Source: Notolepis coatsorum (Eukaryota > Chordata > Actinopteri > Aulopiformes > Paralepididae). From it: 64,000 bases of DNA. The position numbers were made by a program, and so were the translations under genes. A model generated the notes under the pieces. The model was not told the DNA's origin and searched no databases. It worked only from the letters and a program-made list of their open reading frames with translations. Every line of letters starts with the position of its first letter. The stretch's first letter is position 1. Below, one piece after another: positions 1 through 10,847 of this stretch. The stretch spans positions 78,702,036-78,766,035 of the forward strand of contig OZ020589.1 in assembly GCA_963971535.1 (NCBI GenBank). Direction: 5' to 3'.

Positions 1-618
1 TCAAACCTAATGGCTTCATCTTACTACACCTGTACCTCAAAATGCAGCACAGTAGTAACAGTCTCAACATCCAGTTCTGAAAACTATGGAGGAAGAGTTT
101 AAAATGAACAGTTCCTTCTGATATTGCAGACATTAACATTATGACAATGTAACACTGTCTCCTCATGAAATTAAATTATGTCCAGTTTGCCATTCAGTCT
201 AAATGTCAACAAACAGTGAAGCTATGGGCAATGACAGAACTGACCTCAGATAACCACAGATAACACTCAGGTCCAATGGGTCATTTAGAGTCATTTGAGG
301 ATTTAGTATCCAAGACTGAATGTGCTGCCTCCTAATCTCCAGACCACAGATCAAATGTCAGATATTCTACCACTGGTAGAATTTGTGGTGACAGTTTAGG
401 CTTGGCAATTAAGAGGATGTTCACAAGATCAGTCATCAGTAGGTCCCTCCAGCAGTGCTATCCATTAGCCCATGTGCTATTACTATGGAGACAAATGTCT
501 TTCTATGTCAACCATGACGCCAATAGTACCAGAGGTAGGGGGCTTGATCCCCATAGGGGCCACCCATGTTAGAAATGTATTAACTCAAAGAGGACTGTGA
601 GGTTCACCAAGCCATGTC
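1..618. other. 3' flank / probable 3' UTR of mmaa
   Basis: This stretch lies just downstream, on the minus strand, of the mmaa stop codon. It has no convincing reading frame and no clear transposon signature. I found no AATAAA or ATTAAA on the minus strand, so the polyadenylation site is either non-canonical or outside the window. The 3' UTR assignment is inferred from position only. Confidence 0.4.
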
Positions 619-918
619 TTATGATGATGAACATGAGGAGGAGGAGAAGGCTTTGAGGAGCAGGTCAGCTGCTAGGCCTGGGGAGATGGCTCCTCTGGTG
701 ACCCTGTCCTCCAGGTGAGGTAACTCCTCCTGGACAGTGGGGTGGTTCTGGAAGTGGCGCAGGACGTTCTCCTGGATCAGGCTCCACATCCACACCTTCT
801 GCTGAGCCTGGCGGCGGCCCTGCAGCTCTCCGCTCGCCAGCATGGCCTCCCGATACAACTCCATTCTGGCCCAGAGCTCCGGGATGCCCTCCCCAGTCTC
901 GGAGGAGACACGCACCAC
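619..918 (-). CDS. mmaa: mmaa last coding exon (methylmalonic aciduria type A protein, C-terminus)
   Basis: This exon encodes the last 99 residues plus stop (TAA at 619-621) of the mitochondrial G3E-family P-loop GTPase MMAA, the chaperone that protects and reloads methylmalonyl-CoA mutase with adenosylcobalamin. It reads [16 protein letters not shown], then [29 protein letters not shown] and [16 protein letters not shown]. This matches the known C-terminal helical/dimerisation part of vertebrate MMAA almost collinearly. The acceptor is a pyrimidine-rich tract ending CCTCCAG just above 918. The exon begins in phase 0, which fits the phase-0 end of the exon at 60407-60556. The protein ends in an odd serine-rich tail (SSSSCSSS) coded by a GGA/GGAG-type repeat, where mammals have a short charged end. 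Identification is strong; exact expression cannot be judged here. Confidence 0.93.
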   Translation of the reverse strand: MVRVSSETGEGIPELWARMELYREAMLASGELQGRRQAQQKVWMWSLIQENVLRHFQNHPTVQEELPHLEDRVTRGAISPGLAADLLLKAFSSSSCSSS

Positions 919-1039
919 CTGGAGGAGGGTTGAAGTGGGTGGAGGACGGGCGGGAGGCAAACATATATAAGTCAAATATGAGTACAGACATCAATTTCCA
1001 CATGATGAAACAGGCTTCTAAAGTTGATTCATTGAATGC

Positions 1040-2231
1040 AACCTGCTCTTGAACTAGGGGTATATCTTGGCTGTCAATCAACCTGCTCTTGAACTAGGGG
1101 TATATCTTTGGCTGTCAATTAACCTGCTCTTGAACTAGGGGTATATCTTTGGCTGTCAATTAACCTGCTCTTGAACCAGGGGTATATCTTGGCTGTCAAT
1201 CAACCTGCTCTTGAACTATGGGTATATCTTGGCTGTCAATCAACCTGCTCTTGAACTAGGGGTATATCTTGGCTGTCAATTAACCTGCTCTTGAACTAGG
1301 GGTATATCTTGGCTGTCAATTAACCTGCTCTTGAACTAGGGGTATATCTTGGCTGTCAATTAACCTGCTCTTGAACTAGGGGTATATCTTGGCTGTCAAT
1401 CAACCTGCTCTTAACTAGGGGTATATCTTGGCTGTCAATTAACCTGCTCTTGAACTAGGGGTATATCTTGGCTGTCAATCAACCTGCTCTTGAACTAGGG
1501 GTATATCTTGGCTGTCAATCAACCTACTCTTGAACTAGGGGTATATCTTGGCTGTCAATTAACCTGCTCTTGAACTAGGGGTATATATTGGCTGTCAATC
1601 AACCTGCTCTTGAACTAGGGGTATATATTGGCTGTCAATTAACCTGCTCTTGAACTAGGGGTATATATTGGCTGTCAATCAACCTGCTCTTGAACTAGGG
1701 GTATATATTGGCTGTCAATCAACCTGCTCTTGAACTAGGGGTATATCTTGGCTGTCAATTAACCTGCTCTTGAACTAGGGGTATATCTTGGCTGTCAATC
1801 AACCTACTCTTGAACTAGGGGTATATCTTGGCTGTCAATTAACCTGCTCTTGAACTAGGGGTATATCTTGGCTGTCAATCAACCTGCTCTTGAACTAGGG
1901 GTATATCTTGGCTGTCAATCAACCTACTCTTGAACTAGGGGTATATCTTGGCTGTCAATTAACCTGCTCTTGAACTAGGGGTATATATTGGCTGTCAATC
2001 AACCTGCTCTTGAACTAGGGGTATATATTGGCTGTCAATTAACCTGCTCTTGAACTAGGGGTATATATTGGCTGTCAATCAACCTGCTCTTGAACTAGGG
2101 GTATATATTGGCTGTCAATCAACCTGCTCTTGAACTAGGGGTATATCTTGAGTTGACGGTCAATCAACCTGCTCTTGCACTAGGTGTATATCTTGGCTGT
2201 CAATCAACCTGCTCTTGAACTAGGGGTATAT
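1040..2231. repeat. 40-bp tandem satellite, about 30 units
   Basis: The consensus unit runs from AACCTGCTCTTGAACTAGGG to GTATATCTTGGCTGTCAATC/T, exactly 40 bp, repeated head to tail. Variants are shared between distant units (TATATATTGG versus TATATCTTGG, CAATC versus CAATT, AACCTACTC), and blocks such as 1561-1760 and 1981-2140 look like copies of each other. One unit near 2141 carries an 8-bp insertion (AGTTGACG). The array starts only about 120 bp on the intron side of the mmaa 3' splice acceptor. Confidence 0.95.
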
Positions 2232-2308
2232 TTTACATCTAGTCGTAGTGAGTTTATTTCACTCATGCGCAAAGCATGATTATCGATTCATAAAATCCCA
2301 AGACGATC

Positions 2309-3300
2309 TTAACTCTTTGGACGCCAGCCAAACCCGATGATAGTCGGGTTATCTCGCCATGCGTTGAGCGCCAGGACCCCCGAAAACCCGAGTATAGTCG
2401 GGTTTTCATCGTTATTTATTTTATTCGATATTTCCATTCATTACCGGCACACGGACTCTGGGTTAACATGGGGAATCTTCCTGAGAATGCCAAAGTGCAA
2501 TACCGGCCACATCCACCAAGGTGGCAGTATCGAGCAACCGTTGAAACATATCTTGGCCTGTGCATCGATCAAAAGTCTCCGGTCTGACTTTTCTTTGTTG
2601 GGCAAGTGGAGCGGTTGTCCCGATCGGATTGAGAAGCGTCAAGTGCTCCCGATGCATGATGTGTGGCGGATTATGTTGGCGACACGATCGACACCAATAC
2701 TGGGACTCGCGATCAGATAATTGGAATATTCTTTTTGGGGTACATCCTAGTGAAGGTAAGGGCTATATGACATCAATCCTGCTGTGATCCAACCATGACT
2801 TCACCTCGATCACAACATGTGTCTGTAACGTTAGTCCACAACGTATGCCATTGGTGACGATCAAAGCATCAAAAAACGACCCCAAACCCTTTCATGCATT
2901 AATGATGAAACATAATACCGATAATATAGATTTGATTTCGAAATAGTACTGTGTCCAGGCGAGAAACGGCAACGCTTTTAGTGAAATGCACGTATTGCTG
3001 CATAGCATCGTTTTCTGGGATTAGACAGGATCACTCTAAAACTATACTCATATTCACCACGGTAAAAGACGGGAATGTATGGATGAAAAAAATATTTATT
3101 TTTCACATATTGAACGATATAGTCGATGTCAAATGGGCAATAGTTTTATATCCATAGCTGATATTTAATATAGTTTTATAGTATAGTTATAATATAGAAT
3201 ATAGTTATAGCCCTGCAAACACAGTCACTTATTCCTATCTCTTAGAGCTTGGCGTGGTAAGTACAAACAATGCTCAACTGCGTGGCGTCCAATGAGTTAA
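2309..3300 (+). mobile_element. piggyBac-type non-autonomous element (copy A)
   Basis: It is flanked by TTAA at 2309-2312 and 3297-3300. The ends are inverted: the left reads TTAACTCTTTGGACGCCAGC and the right, reversed, TTAACTCATTGGACGCCACG. A subterminal motif, CCCGA-TATAGTCGGGTT, is repeated twice near the left end, as is usual in piggyBac ends. There is no transposase frame. Around 2694-2760 it shares a block with the other copies (GATCAGATAATTGGAATATT followed by GGTAAGG). TTAA target plus CCYTTTNNNTGCC-like ends point to piggyBac; Kolobok also uses TTAA but its ends differ. Confidence 0.8.
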
Positions 3301-3337
3301 ATTTCTTTTACAAATGAAAAATGATAATATATATATA

Positions 3338-3432
3338 TTTTTTTTTCATCCCCCAATTTTGTCGTTATGCCAATTCCCTTCCTGGTTGTTGCGAGCAATG
3401 CCCCACTGTCGGTCTGGGGAGGGTGTAGACCA
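3338..3432 (-). mobile_element. 3' fragment of a tRNA-headed fish SINE
   Basis: Read on the minus strand, this is the tail part of the SINE found complete at 9065-9540, 10345-10829 and 34376-34851: CCCTCCCCAGACC, then GCATTGCTCGCAAC, GGGAATTGGCA, then GGGGGATGAAAAAAAAA. The tRNA head is missing. The sequence beside it (AGGGGTCGGCAATTAAG, from about 3433) resembles a hAT terminal repeat, so this may be one element landing in another. Confidence 0.6.
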
Positions 3433-3661
3433 GGGGTCGGCAATTAAGTTTGGCCTCAGGATAGACATTTTCCATTGGTTCTCCCAGCCCACGTGACCAT
3501 GTCTAGCATTTCCATTGGCTATAGTGACAGACATAGATAATGATTGTGGAAATACAACAAATCTACGAAAACACTTACTGAGACATCACCCAGACGTGAC
3601 ATATGCAAAAGCCAATGTTCCAATAAAAAGTACATTCATGTAACTGCTTGAGAGTCAATTC

Positions 3662-4440
3662 TTAACCCATTCAGTGCCAACCACGAGTATAGTCGGGTTA
3701 ACTCGCCATGCGTTGAGTGCCAATCACGAGCATAGTCGGGTTTTAATCGTTATTTCTTTTTTAGCGATATCCATACATTTTTCATCCATCCAGCCTGACG
3801 TTATCATTGGGAATGGGTCTGAGCTCGCAAAGGGCAAATACCGCCGCCTATCGTCTCCCGAATGGTATTGCACATCATTGGATTGGATTGGCTGGGACTG
3901 TGCATCAAAAAAATAAGTCCGGTCCAGGTTTTACTTCTCGGGCATGCAGCTGGATACTATTGCATTGAGTCCCCCCAATGGGAGCATCGTGGATCATTGT
4001 GTTTTGGACTATAACGTTGGATCAATGGACGCGATCGATATTTGCAATGGTGATCAGGAATTGGATTAATCGTTTTGCATGACATCAGAGGTGAGGTAAG
4101 GCCTTTATGTTACGAATCTTGGGGTAATCAGATGTTCCTTTATCCGCCATCGGAGCGTGCGCGCGCGCGTGTGTGAGGTTCGCGCCGACAAAACTATCCG
4201 TTTCGTACATGTTGACTGCAAGCAAGTCATTGATAAGCGATGGGTGTATTAGACCCATAGCCATAATTTAAGATATAGTTTAAGCGTTCGCAAATATCCC
4301 CGTCCTCCCATTGATTAAAGCGGTGGCAATCTAGACCTAATTTGGTCATATGGGCGTGGCTCTGAATTAGTTAAAGTAAACATTGATATTTTTAACAATG
4401 CAACATGTTAGAGGGTTCCTTGAACCAATGAATCGGAAAT
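3662..4440 (+). mobile_element. piggyBac-type non-autonomous element (copy B), right end decayed
   Basis: It starts at TTAA 3662-3665 followed by CCCATTCAGTGCCAACCACG and two subterminal TATAGTCGGGTT motifs. Its interior is collinear with copy C at 30289-31331: both have ATCAATGGACGCGATCGATATTTG-like and GATCAGGAATTGGA blocks, then GGTAAGG, then the stretch AAGATATAGTTTAAGCGTTCGC. A partial match to the copy C right end (GAGGGTTCCTTG) is near 4412, but the terminal repeat itself is degraded, so the right boundary is approximate. Confidence 0.6.
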
Positions 4441-5851
4441 CGAACCGGGACATTGTGCATCGGAATCTAATCGTTTTGGGAAATTAGTGGCGATACCCAG
4501 CCCTAATAATTAAAGAAACTATATTTTCAGGGGTGCCTTGGTTAAAAAAGTTTGGGAATTGGTTTAGTATCACCATATTGTTGTGGCTATTTTGAACTCA
4601 ATAAAAGTTAAGTGATGATGAAAAATGGGGCATTAGAAGATATATGGGACACCGTCATCAGCTTCATGAAATGTGAGATTCTTCTAGTAATTTCCTGCTT
4701 TTGGTCCAATTCCTCTCTCACATCAAACAAACCGCTCCAGGATTAACTTGGATGCGGACCAAGACCACCTCAAACAGGTGCAGCAGCGTGCAGTTGTTTG
4801 GTATGGACCTAAGTTTGATTACCGTGTTCACACAGCAACCCAAAAGGATCCACACCAAGGGGGATAAACACAGGTGTGAAAGCGCCATTAGCCGTTGATA
4901 AGGACCAAAGATGGCAACAGACATGTGAAACTGAGGAATGCTGGGTTTGGGGATGCCAGCGAGGTTGCCTGAAAGGTCTATGCAATGTTACAATAATGAG
5001 TCTACTCAATCTATTTGAAATTCTCCTGAATATGCCTGACTGGGGGCATGTGTGCAGGTGGACGTAGCTCAGGTGTTGCATCATCTCTCGAGTGCCATTC
5101 TGTCTTCTGCTTTAGTATAGTCACTCAGTGGCTTGTCCTAGATTTCAACATTCAAAGCAGCTTGTCCAGACACATTGCTTTGAGAAAAGAATAAAAATAA
5201 TCATTACTTGAAAGAAATTATTTAGTTCAAGTCATTTCAATGTTGTAACTGTTTGCAACAGAATCGTACTATGGATTAAAAAACACATAAAAGTGAGGAT
5301 GTTTCTGAATGAAATCTTCCATTCTATTCACTAAACAAGCCATGAGACAGCTTGATGTGTTTGGAGAAGAATAGCTAATATTGAATGTTGTACATTCAAA
5401 GGCCTTTCCAGGGTAAGCCATACAACACAACATGTGCTTTGAAACACACGCCACAGGTAGGGAGCGGAGGACTATTGATCAAAGAGCGGGAACGTCTGCA
5501 TCTCAGAGTGTGTGAGTGAATCGTCTGAGCAGGAGCTGCCAAACCCTTTCAGAGCAGGAGACCTGTCTTTGTCTTCCAACACCCAGCAAACAAAAGCAAA
5601 TAATACTGCCTCTATGTTCATCACTTCTATGCAATGATGAATTAAAAGGAGAGGAGAGGAGAGATGATAATTAGGCCTGCTACTTGGGGAAATCATTTAA
5701 CGAGGACTGGGGTTAATGGGTTGATGTTAGGAGGATTCAAGCTCTCAGAGACTTCATATATTTTTCTAATAACCAAACAAGCAAATTAGTTTTTTTCTTT
5801 TTTAAACGGCATATTGATCGGGAACATACTTGTATGTATGATATATGTATG
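4441..5851. other. Intronic sequence without recognisable feature
   Basis: I see no sustained coding frame, terminal repeats, tRNA-like head or tandem structure here. Short frames on both strands have no family resemblance. It may be old, decayed repeat. Confidence 0.5.
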
Positions 5852-5958
<107 letters not shown>

Positions 5959-6140
5959 TAAATTTATTTGTATAGCGCTTTTCAATGACCCAAAGTCGCT
6001 GGACTTATAATGAAAAGCAGTTATTGGCCACTCTGCCTAAAATTTACTTGATCAAATAAACTCCTGTTTTGTCTGAAACTCACTTATTTTCGTTGTATTG
6101 TACTTGTGCTGTATAATGGCAATACATTTGAATCTAATCT
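5959..6140 (+). repeat. Fish interspersed repeat end plus LINE-type tail
   Basis: The first part (TTATTTGTATAGCGCTTTTC) is the TATAGCGC motif shared with the repeats at 31493 and 56090. It is followed by a LINE-like 3' end: TTGTACTTGTGCTGTATAATG, GGCAATAC and a short (TCTAA)n tail. Tails of this form end CR1/L2-type fish LINEs; the exact clade cannot be fixed from so short a piece. Confidence 0.5.
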
Positions 6141-6271
6141 AATCTAATTTTGATCAGTCACAAATTGCTTTCGTGCTACCTGTTGAATATTTTTGGACAC
6201 GATGCTGTGGTGACATGGCCTTATAAGGAGCTGGCGGGCGTTTATGTATGCAAATTCAGGTGTGCAAGAAC

Positions 6272-6925
6272 TAGGGTTGGATACTGAACTCTGTACTTTT
6301 AAGGGTACCGACCGAATTACGTCGGTACTACCGAGCACCGATTCACGTTAGATCAATCAGTGCCACATTTCGGTACCTTGAGAGCTGATAGATTGAGACC
6401 CACCCAGTTAGAAAATAAACCGAATTGCAATGACGCGCAATTGTCATACACAGACCAATGCGGACCTTCATGACGCACAATTGTCATTTCATAATAGACA
6501 ATAGACCAGCGCAGACCTTCAATTTTATAAGCTATGACATCTAGCTATTCAGCACTGTGTTCAACAGCCCTGTGACAACTCCTCTTGCGAGTCGCGCTGT
6601 TTCTACATGCAGTGAAAACTCCACTGCATCCTCGCTAAGCCAAACATTACACTAAACGAAAACGTACTGGATGGTTGATAATACAAAAAAACATTTAACT
6701 TCATTAGCGTGTGTGTGTGTCTCTCTCTTTCTCTCTCTCATCTTTGGAAAGACCAGATGAGGTCAGAGGAGTTTATAGTATTTACTGAGGATGGGAGGTA
6801 GGGAGGGGTTTTAGTTTGTGTGGTGTGATAACAATGTTGAATGTTGTAGTTTTACAACTGAAATAAATTGTACAGGGAGAGTAAAGGACAGAAAAAAGAT
6901 ACCGTTAGGGGACCGTTGTAAATGT
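6272..6925 (+). mobile_element. hAT-type MITE remnant related to the element at 32247-32651
   Basis: The left end, TAGGGTTGGATACTGAACTC followed by GGTACCGACC and ACGTCGGTACTACCGAG, matches the intact hAT MITE at 32247 (TAGGGATGGGTACCGAATTC, ACGTCGGTACTACCGAG). A second shared block, CAGAAAAAAGATACCGTT, lies near 6891. The terminal right repeat and target duplication are not visible, so the right limit is approximate. Confidence 0.5.
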
Positions 6926-7510
6926 ACAAATGTAAATTGTATTGATGAAAGTTAGCACAATTTCCTATAGATTAAGCTAATCAGTTAGGTTTTACAGTTA
7001 TGTTATAGCAACTCTATGCCAGAAATGTAATACACTAGATGGCAAAATGTGTTCTTTCAGAATGTCTGTAAACAACGTTTTAAAGGGCCGTTTGCCGTCT
7101 CTCCTCATCCAGCTCTCCCTTTTTCCCTTTCTAGGAATTCCTCAAATGAATGTCAAAGATGTTCTTGCACATCTTTGTAAACAGCTACCGTCTTTGCTCC
7201 ATGCATGCTTTGTTTTATCAAACCTTTTGTAAAGGGTGGGGTCTGATTGATTGATAAGCAGCTTCATCTTTGCTTTGCTGACACTGTATTTCTATATTCA
7301 GACTTAATTTTTGTTCAGTCATTTTATTACTGATCAGCTTGTTCCCCGGCTACAAAACACTGATGTTAACATTACAGCTAATGCTAGCTAAACACAGAAT
7401 TCTACCAAGCATTAGCCCAACATGTGCTGCATTGGACTGAAGGGTAGACTAGGAGCACTGGATAGCAACAAAGTAGGAAAGCTAATGTTGATGTTACTGT
7501 ACGAGAGCAG
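6926..7510. other. Intronic sequence without recognisable feature
   Basis: No supported gene or repeat. A 61-codon frame at 7047-7232 has no recognisable domain and ordinary intronic composition. Confidence 0.4.
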
Positions 7511-8304
7511 ATGAGAGCACATTACTCAACACTTACATTAAAAGAAAGTTTTACCATATTTAAATTACTGTGCTGAAGTCTGGGGAAACAATTATAAGTC
7601 TACACTACAACCACTTTTTATACTCCAAAAAAGGGCCATAAGGATAGTTCACATTGCAGGTTATCGTGATCACACTAACATATTGTTTCTGGAGTCAAAG
7701 ACATTGAAGTTAAATGATCTTGTGGAATTTAAAACGGCACAATTAATGTATAAAGCAAAAAGTCATGCACTTCCAAGAAACATTCAAGAATTGTTCTTTG
7801 ATAGGGAGGGGGGTTATAATCTGAGGGGAGAACACAATTTAAAGGTGCTAAACGTACGCACTACCATGAGAAAACACTGCATCTCAATATGTGGAGTGAA
7901 ACTGTGGAACAGTCTAAATGTGGTGCTAAAGCAATGTCCAAACATGAGACAATTCAAACTGATGTATAAGGAAATTATGTTCACAAGGTACAGGGATGAA
8001 GAAGGGACTTGATATTCACGGGTGTTTACATTTTTATTTTGTTTTCTATTTTATTTTATTTTATACATATATAGTTTTTGTTTTTTGTTTTGCATATATA
8101 TATATATATTTTTTTTTTCTTTTCTTTTTTATGTTTAAAATAGTACACTCATTTGAGTAGTGGAAAAGGGGTAGGATTAAATAAGTGTATACTTCTTCCT
8201 ACTCCTTTTCGAACATGCAGATTGAGTTGTTTTTTCTTTTTTGTTATTGTTTGTTGTATTCATTGCATGTTCGAAATAAAGACTTCAAATCAAATCAAAT
8301 CAAA
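7511..8304 (+). pseudogene. 5'-truncated LINE: C-terminus of a reverse-transcriptase ORF plus 3' tail
   Basis: From about 7550 the frame reads YCAEVWGNN, LQPLF, LQKRAIRIVHIAGYRDHTN, then LESKTLKLNDLVEFKTAQLM and GVKLWNSLN, ending at the stop 8010-8012. These blocks are characteristic of the region after the RT domain in CR1/Rex1-like fish LINEs, where the polypeptide ends soon after such a WN motif. It is followed by an AT-rich 3' UTR and the tail ATAAAGACTTCAAATCAAATC, a (TCAAA)n 3' end. Only the last 150 or so codons remain. The tail abuts the MITE that starts at 8302, so the LINE probably integrated at, or trimmed, the left end of that MITE. Confidence 0.7.
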
Positions 8305-8946
8305 AGGAACACACCAAAATTATGGAAAATGCACTTACCAATTTCCTTTCTGTGTGTTCAGTAGCAATCTATCCGGCTGCAAGCTAGCCTAGCTCAAAAT
8401 AATGGAAGTGGATACGGACCACTAGCCCAGCTTAAAGGAACACACCAACATTTTGGGAAATTTTCTTACCGTCTTTTCCAGAGAGAGACAAGTAGATGGA
8501 TACCAGTTTCCCCTCTGTGCTTTCAGTAGAAAGCTATCTGGCTGCATGTTAGCCTAGCTTAGCACAATGAATGGAAGCAGACATGACCTGTTAGCCTTCG
8601 GGAGAGGTGTTAGTTGGACAATGCCTAGGCTAACCGGCACTGTCCGCTTCCATTCATTGTGCTAAGCTAGGCTAACGTGCAGCCAGATAGCTTTCAGTAG
8701 AAAGCTATCTATCTTCTAAGTTCCCAAAATGTTGGCGTGTTCCTTTAAAACTCTGGGAGAGGTGTTTTTTACCAATAGCTAAACTAGCTGGTCCATATCT
8801 GCTTTCATTCGTTTGTACTAAGCTAGGCTAGCTTGCAGCCGGATAGCTTTCTAATTTGCACAGAAAGAAAATTGGTATCCATCTTCTTGTCTGACTCTGG
8901 AGAAGACGGTAAGTGCATTTCCCATAATATTGGCGTGTTCCTTTAA
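8302..8946. mobile_element. Outer palindromic TTAA MITE (AAGGAACAC family), split by an inner copy
   Basis: Left end AAAAGGAACACACCAAAATT, right end ATTGGCGTGTTCCTTTAA with TTAA at 8943-8946. The arms fold back on each other (TTTCTGTGTG, TATCCGGCTGCAAGCTAGCC and their complements). The left TTAA is lost against the LINE tail. The same family is intact at 60688-61047. TTAA target and AAAGGAACAC ends resemble the fish Angel-type MITEs; family name is inferred. Confidence 0.75.
8432..8748. mobile_element. Inner palindromic TTAA MITE nested in the outer one
   Basis: It is flanked by TTAA at 8432-8435 and 8745-8748, with inverted ends AAGGAACACACCAACATTTT and, on the right, AAAATGTTGGCGTGTTCCTT. 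The arms share TAGAAAGCTATCTGGCTGCA. Its target, GCCCAGCTTAAAACTCTGG, is the centre of the outer MITE; the related element at 60688-61047 has that centre uninterrupted. Confidence 0.85.
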
Positions 8947-9064
8947 TGTTACCCTATTAACTTTCTGCCACAGTGCCATGGTGTTGTTGATATCTGTACC
9001 TCCAAGCTAAACTGTTATTTTCCGAGCCCGTCCATTCCACAATTAGTTTTACATCGTTAGCAAT

Positions 9065-9540
9065 AACTTTTTTTTTTTAATCCACTTTTTCTCCTTCTTT
9101 TTCTGTTTTTCTCCCATCCCAATTTCGTCGTGCCAATTCCTCCCTCCCCTGTCTTGATCGTTGCTTGCATGTGCCCCCCACTGGTCGGTCGTAGGGAGGG
9201 TTGAAGAATCTATCGCATGTCCCCTCCGATACATGCGGAGTCAGCCAGCCACATCTTTCCACCTGCCAGCGCGGACTCTCATTGGCGAGGTGTAACGTGT
9301 GGGAGGCTCACACTACCCTCGACATCTCCTGTCCTTGCTGTGCAGGCGCCCTGACCGACCTGTAGGAGTTGCTGTTTACAACGACCAGATTACCACCCAT
9401 CGACTCCCCTCCCGCTGACTCTGCCAATTGAGTCAGTATGACGGCCGGCCCAAGCCAGAGGCAACGCTGACAGCCGGATTCGATACCGGTGTCTCGCGCG
9501 TTGGTGACGAGCACTTAGACCGCTGCGCCACCCAGCCGCC
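9065..9540 (-). mobile_element. tRNA-derived fish SINE
   Basis: The minus strand starts GGCGGCTGGGTGGCGCAGCG and has a B-box-like TATCGAATCCGG, then a body with GACTCAATTGGCAGAGTCAG, and ends in an A-rich tail. A 12-bp direct repeat, ATCGTTAGCAAT, flanks it at 9053-9064 and 9541-9552 as the target duplication. The same family is at 10345-10829 and 34376-34851. Confidence 0.88.
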
Positions 9541-9552
9541 ATCGTTAGCAAT

Positions 9553-9992
9553 TTCTATAGCTTTCCAACAACTGTCCTTTTGGTCAATTTAAGTGGCCAT
9601 GTTTTAAATCAAACATCCACCACCACAGTTGAGAGCATGTTCGCTCATCAGCTGAACTTCCCACAGTGATTGACAAGATATGGAACATTTTATCGGTGTC
9701 GTGCTACTTCAGGGCAGGCATTACTTTTATGATCCAATTGTCTATGCATTTCATACAGTCTATGCCATATGTCATTATGTTATAAATGTCTAGATGTAAC
9801 AGTACTGTCCATCTGTATGTCATGTATGTCATATGTTATGATGAATTGAAAATGGGGGACCCTGATGTAAACAAGACGAAAGTATTTCTCTGGTCTGCAT
9901 CCCCTGTGTGTATTGAGCTGTACTGTATTGTACCCATTCTGCAATCTGTTAATAAAATGTTCAATCAATCAATCAATCAATCAATCAATGCT
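9553..9992 (+). repeat. Unassigned intron sequence ending in a LINE-type (TCAA)n tail
   Basis: The first 300 bases show nothing recognisable. From about 9880 the sequence reads GAGCTGTACTGTATTGTACC, then TTAATAAAATG and six or more TCAA units, the form of a 3' end of a fish non-LTR element. No ORF is left. Confidence 0.4.
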
Positions 9993-10344
9993 TCTTGCTG
10001 TGTTTACAGTTTATGCTTATGCTTATTGTGCCACGGGCTGGCATTGGATAGTTTGTAGTTGCAAGCGAGCTAGAGAGCAAGCGAGGCCTTGCACATGAGA
10101 GATGGAGCTGCAGCTATCGGCAGACAAACAGGCATTTCTGGTTTAAGAAAGTCACGGTTGCAGAGAGAGAGAGATAGAGAGAGAGACAAAGAGAGAAAGC
10201 AAATGGAGTGCTAAATAGTTTAGGGAGCATGTCACCCCTTCTTGTTTCTTGTCACTAAACACAAATGCCACCTTTCAGAACACAAGGCACGTTACTTTTA
10301 GTCTGATTACATTAAGGGACACTATAAAGCAGATTGTGAAATCA

Positions 10345-10829
10345 GGCGGCTAGGTGGTGTAGTGGACAAGGCACTCGCTACCAGTGTGGAGACGCTAGGA
10401 TTCGCGTGTTCGAATCCAGCTCTCCACATTGTTTTTCAGTTTGGCTGGTCGCCCGCAGTAATACACATTGGCCGTATTACGGGGAGGGAAAACTGAAGGG
10501 TGGGGATCGAACGTTGTGAACAAGCGACTCCTACAAGTCGGTTGGTGCGCCTGCGCAGTAGAATCAGGAAGTGTCTGGGGCAGCGTGAGCCTCCCACGCG
10601 TTACTCCTAGACACTGAGAGATCGAGCTGCGCTGGTGAAAAGATGCGACTGCTGTTACCTCAAGTACCGGAGGGGACTTGTGCTATGTATGACTTAGTCC
10701 ACATTGCAGCCGGCTTGTGGGAGGCAAGAAACAGCGTTCGTGACAGGGGAGGGTTGAATTGGATGATACGAAATTGGGATGGGAGAAAAATATGGAAAAA
10801 ATGGGAGAAAAAGTGGATCAAAAAAAAAA
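10345..10829 (+). mobile_element. tRNA-derived fish SINE, complete, with 17-18 bp target duplication
   Basis: Head GGCGGCTAGGTGGTGTAGTG, B-box-like GTTCGAATCC about 60 bp in, body with GCGACTCCTACAAGTCGGTT, and an A-rich tail (GAAAAAGTGGATCAAAAAAA). The duplication AAGCAGATTGTGAAATCA is at 10327-10344 and 10830-10847. It is the same family as the two minus-strand SINEs, though the region after the head differs. Confidence 0.9.
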
Positions 10830-10847
10830 AAGCAGATTGTGAAATCA

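Noticed and set aside
1040-2231. CRISPR-like regular array
   Set aside because: Units are directly contiguous 40-bp repeats with no variable spacers, in a vertebrate intron; it is a satellite.
4701-5084. Overlapping short frames on both strands as possible exons
   Set aside because: No match to mmaa or any family, and no consistent splice sites.
10345-10420. Possible functional tRNA genes at the SINE heads (also 9465-9540, 34776-34851, 61372-61445)
   Set aside because: They have A/B-box-like parts but the cloverleaf is degenerate and each is joined to a SINE body with target duplications.
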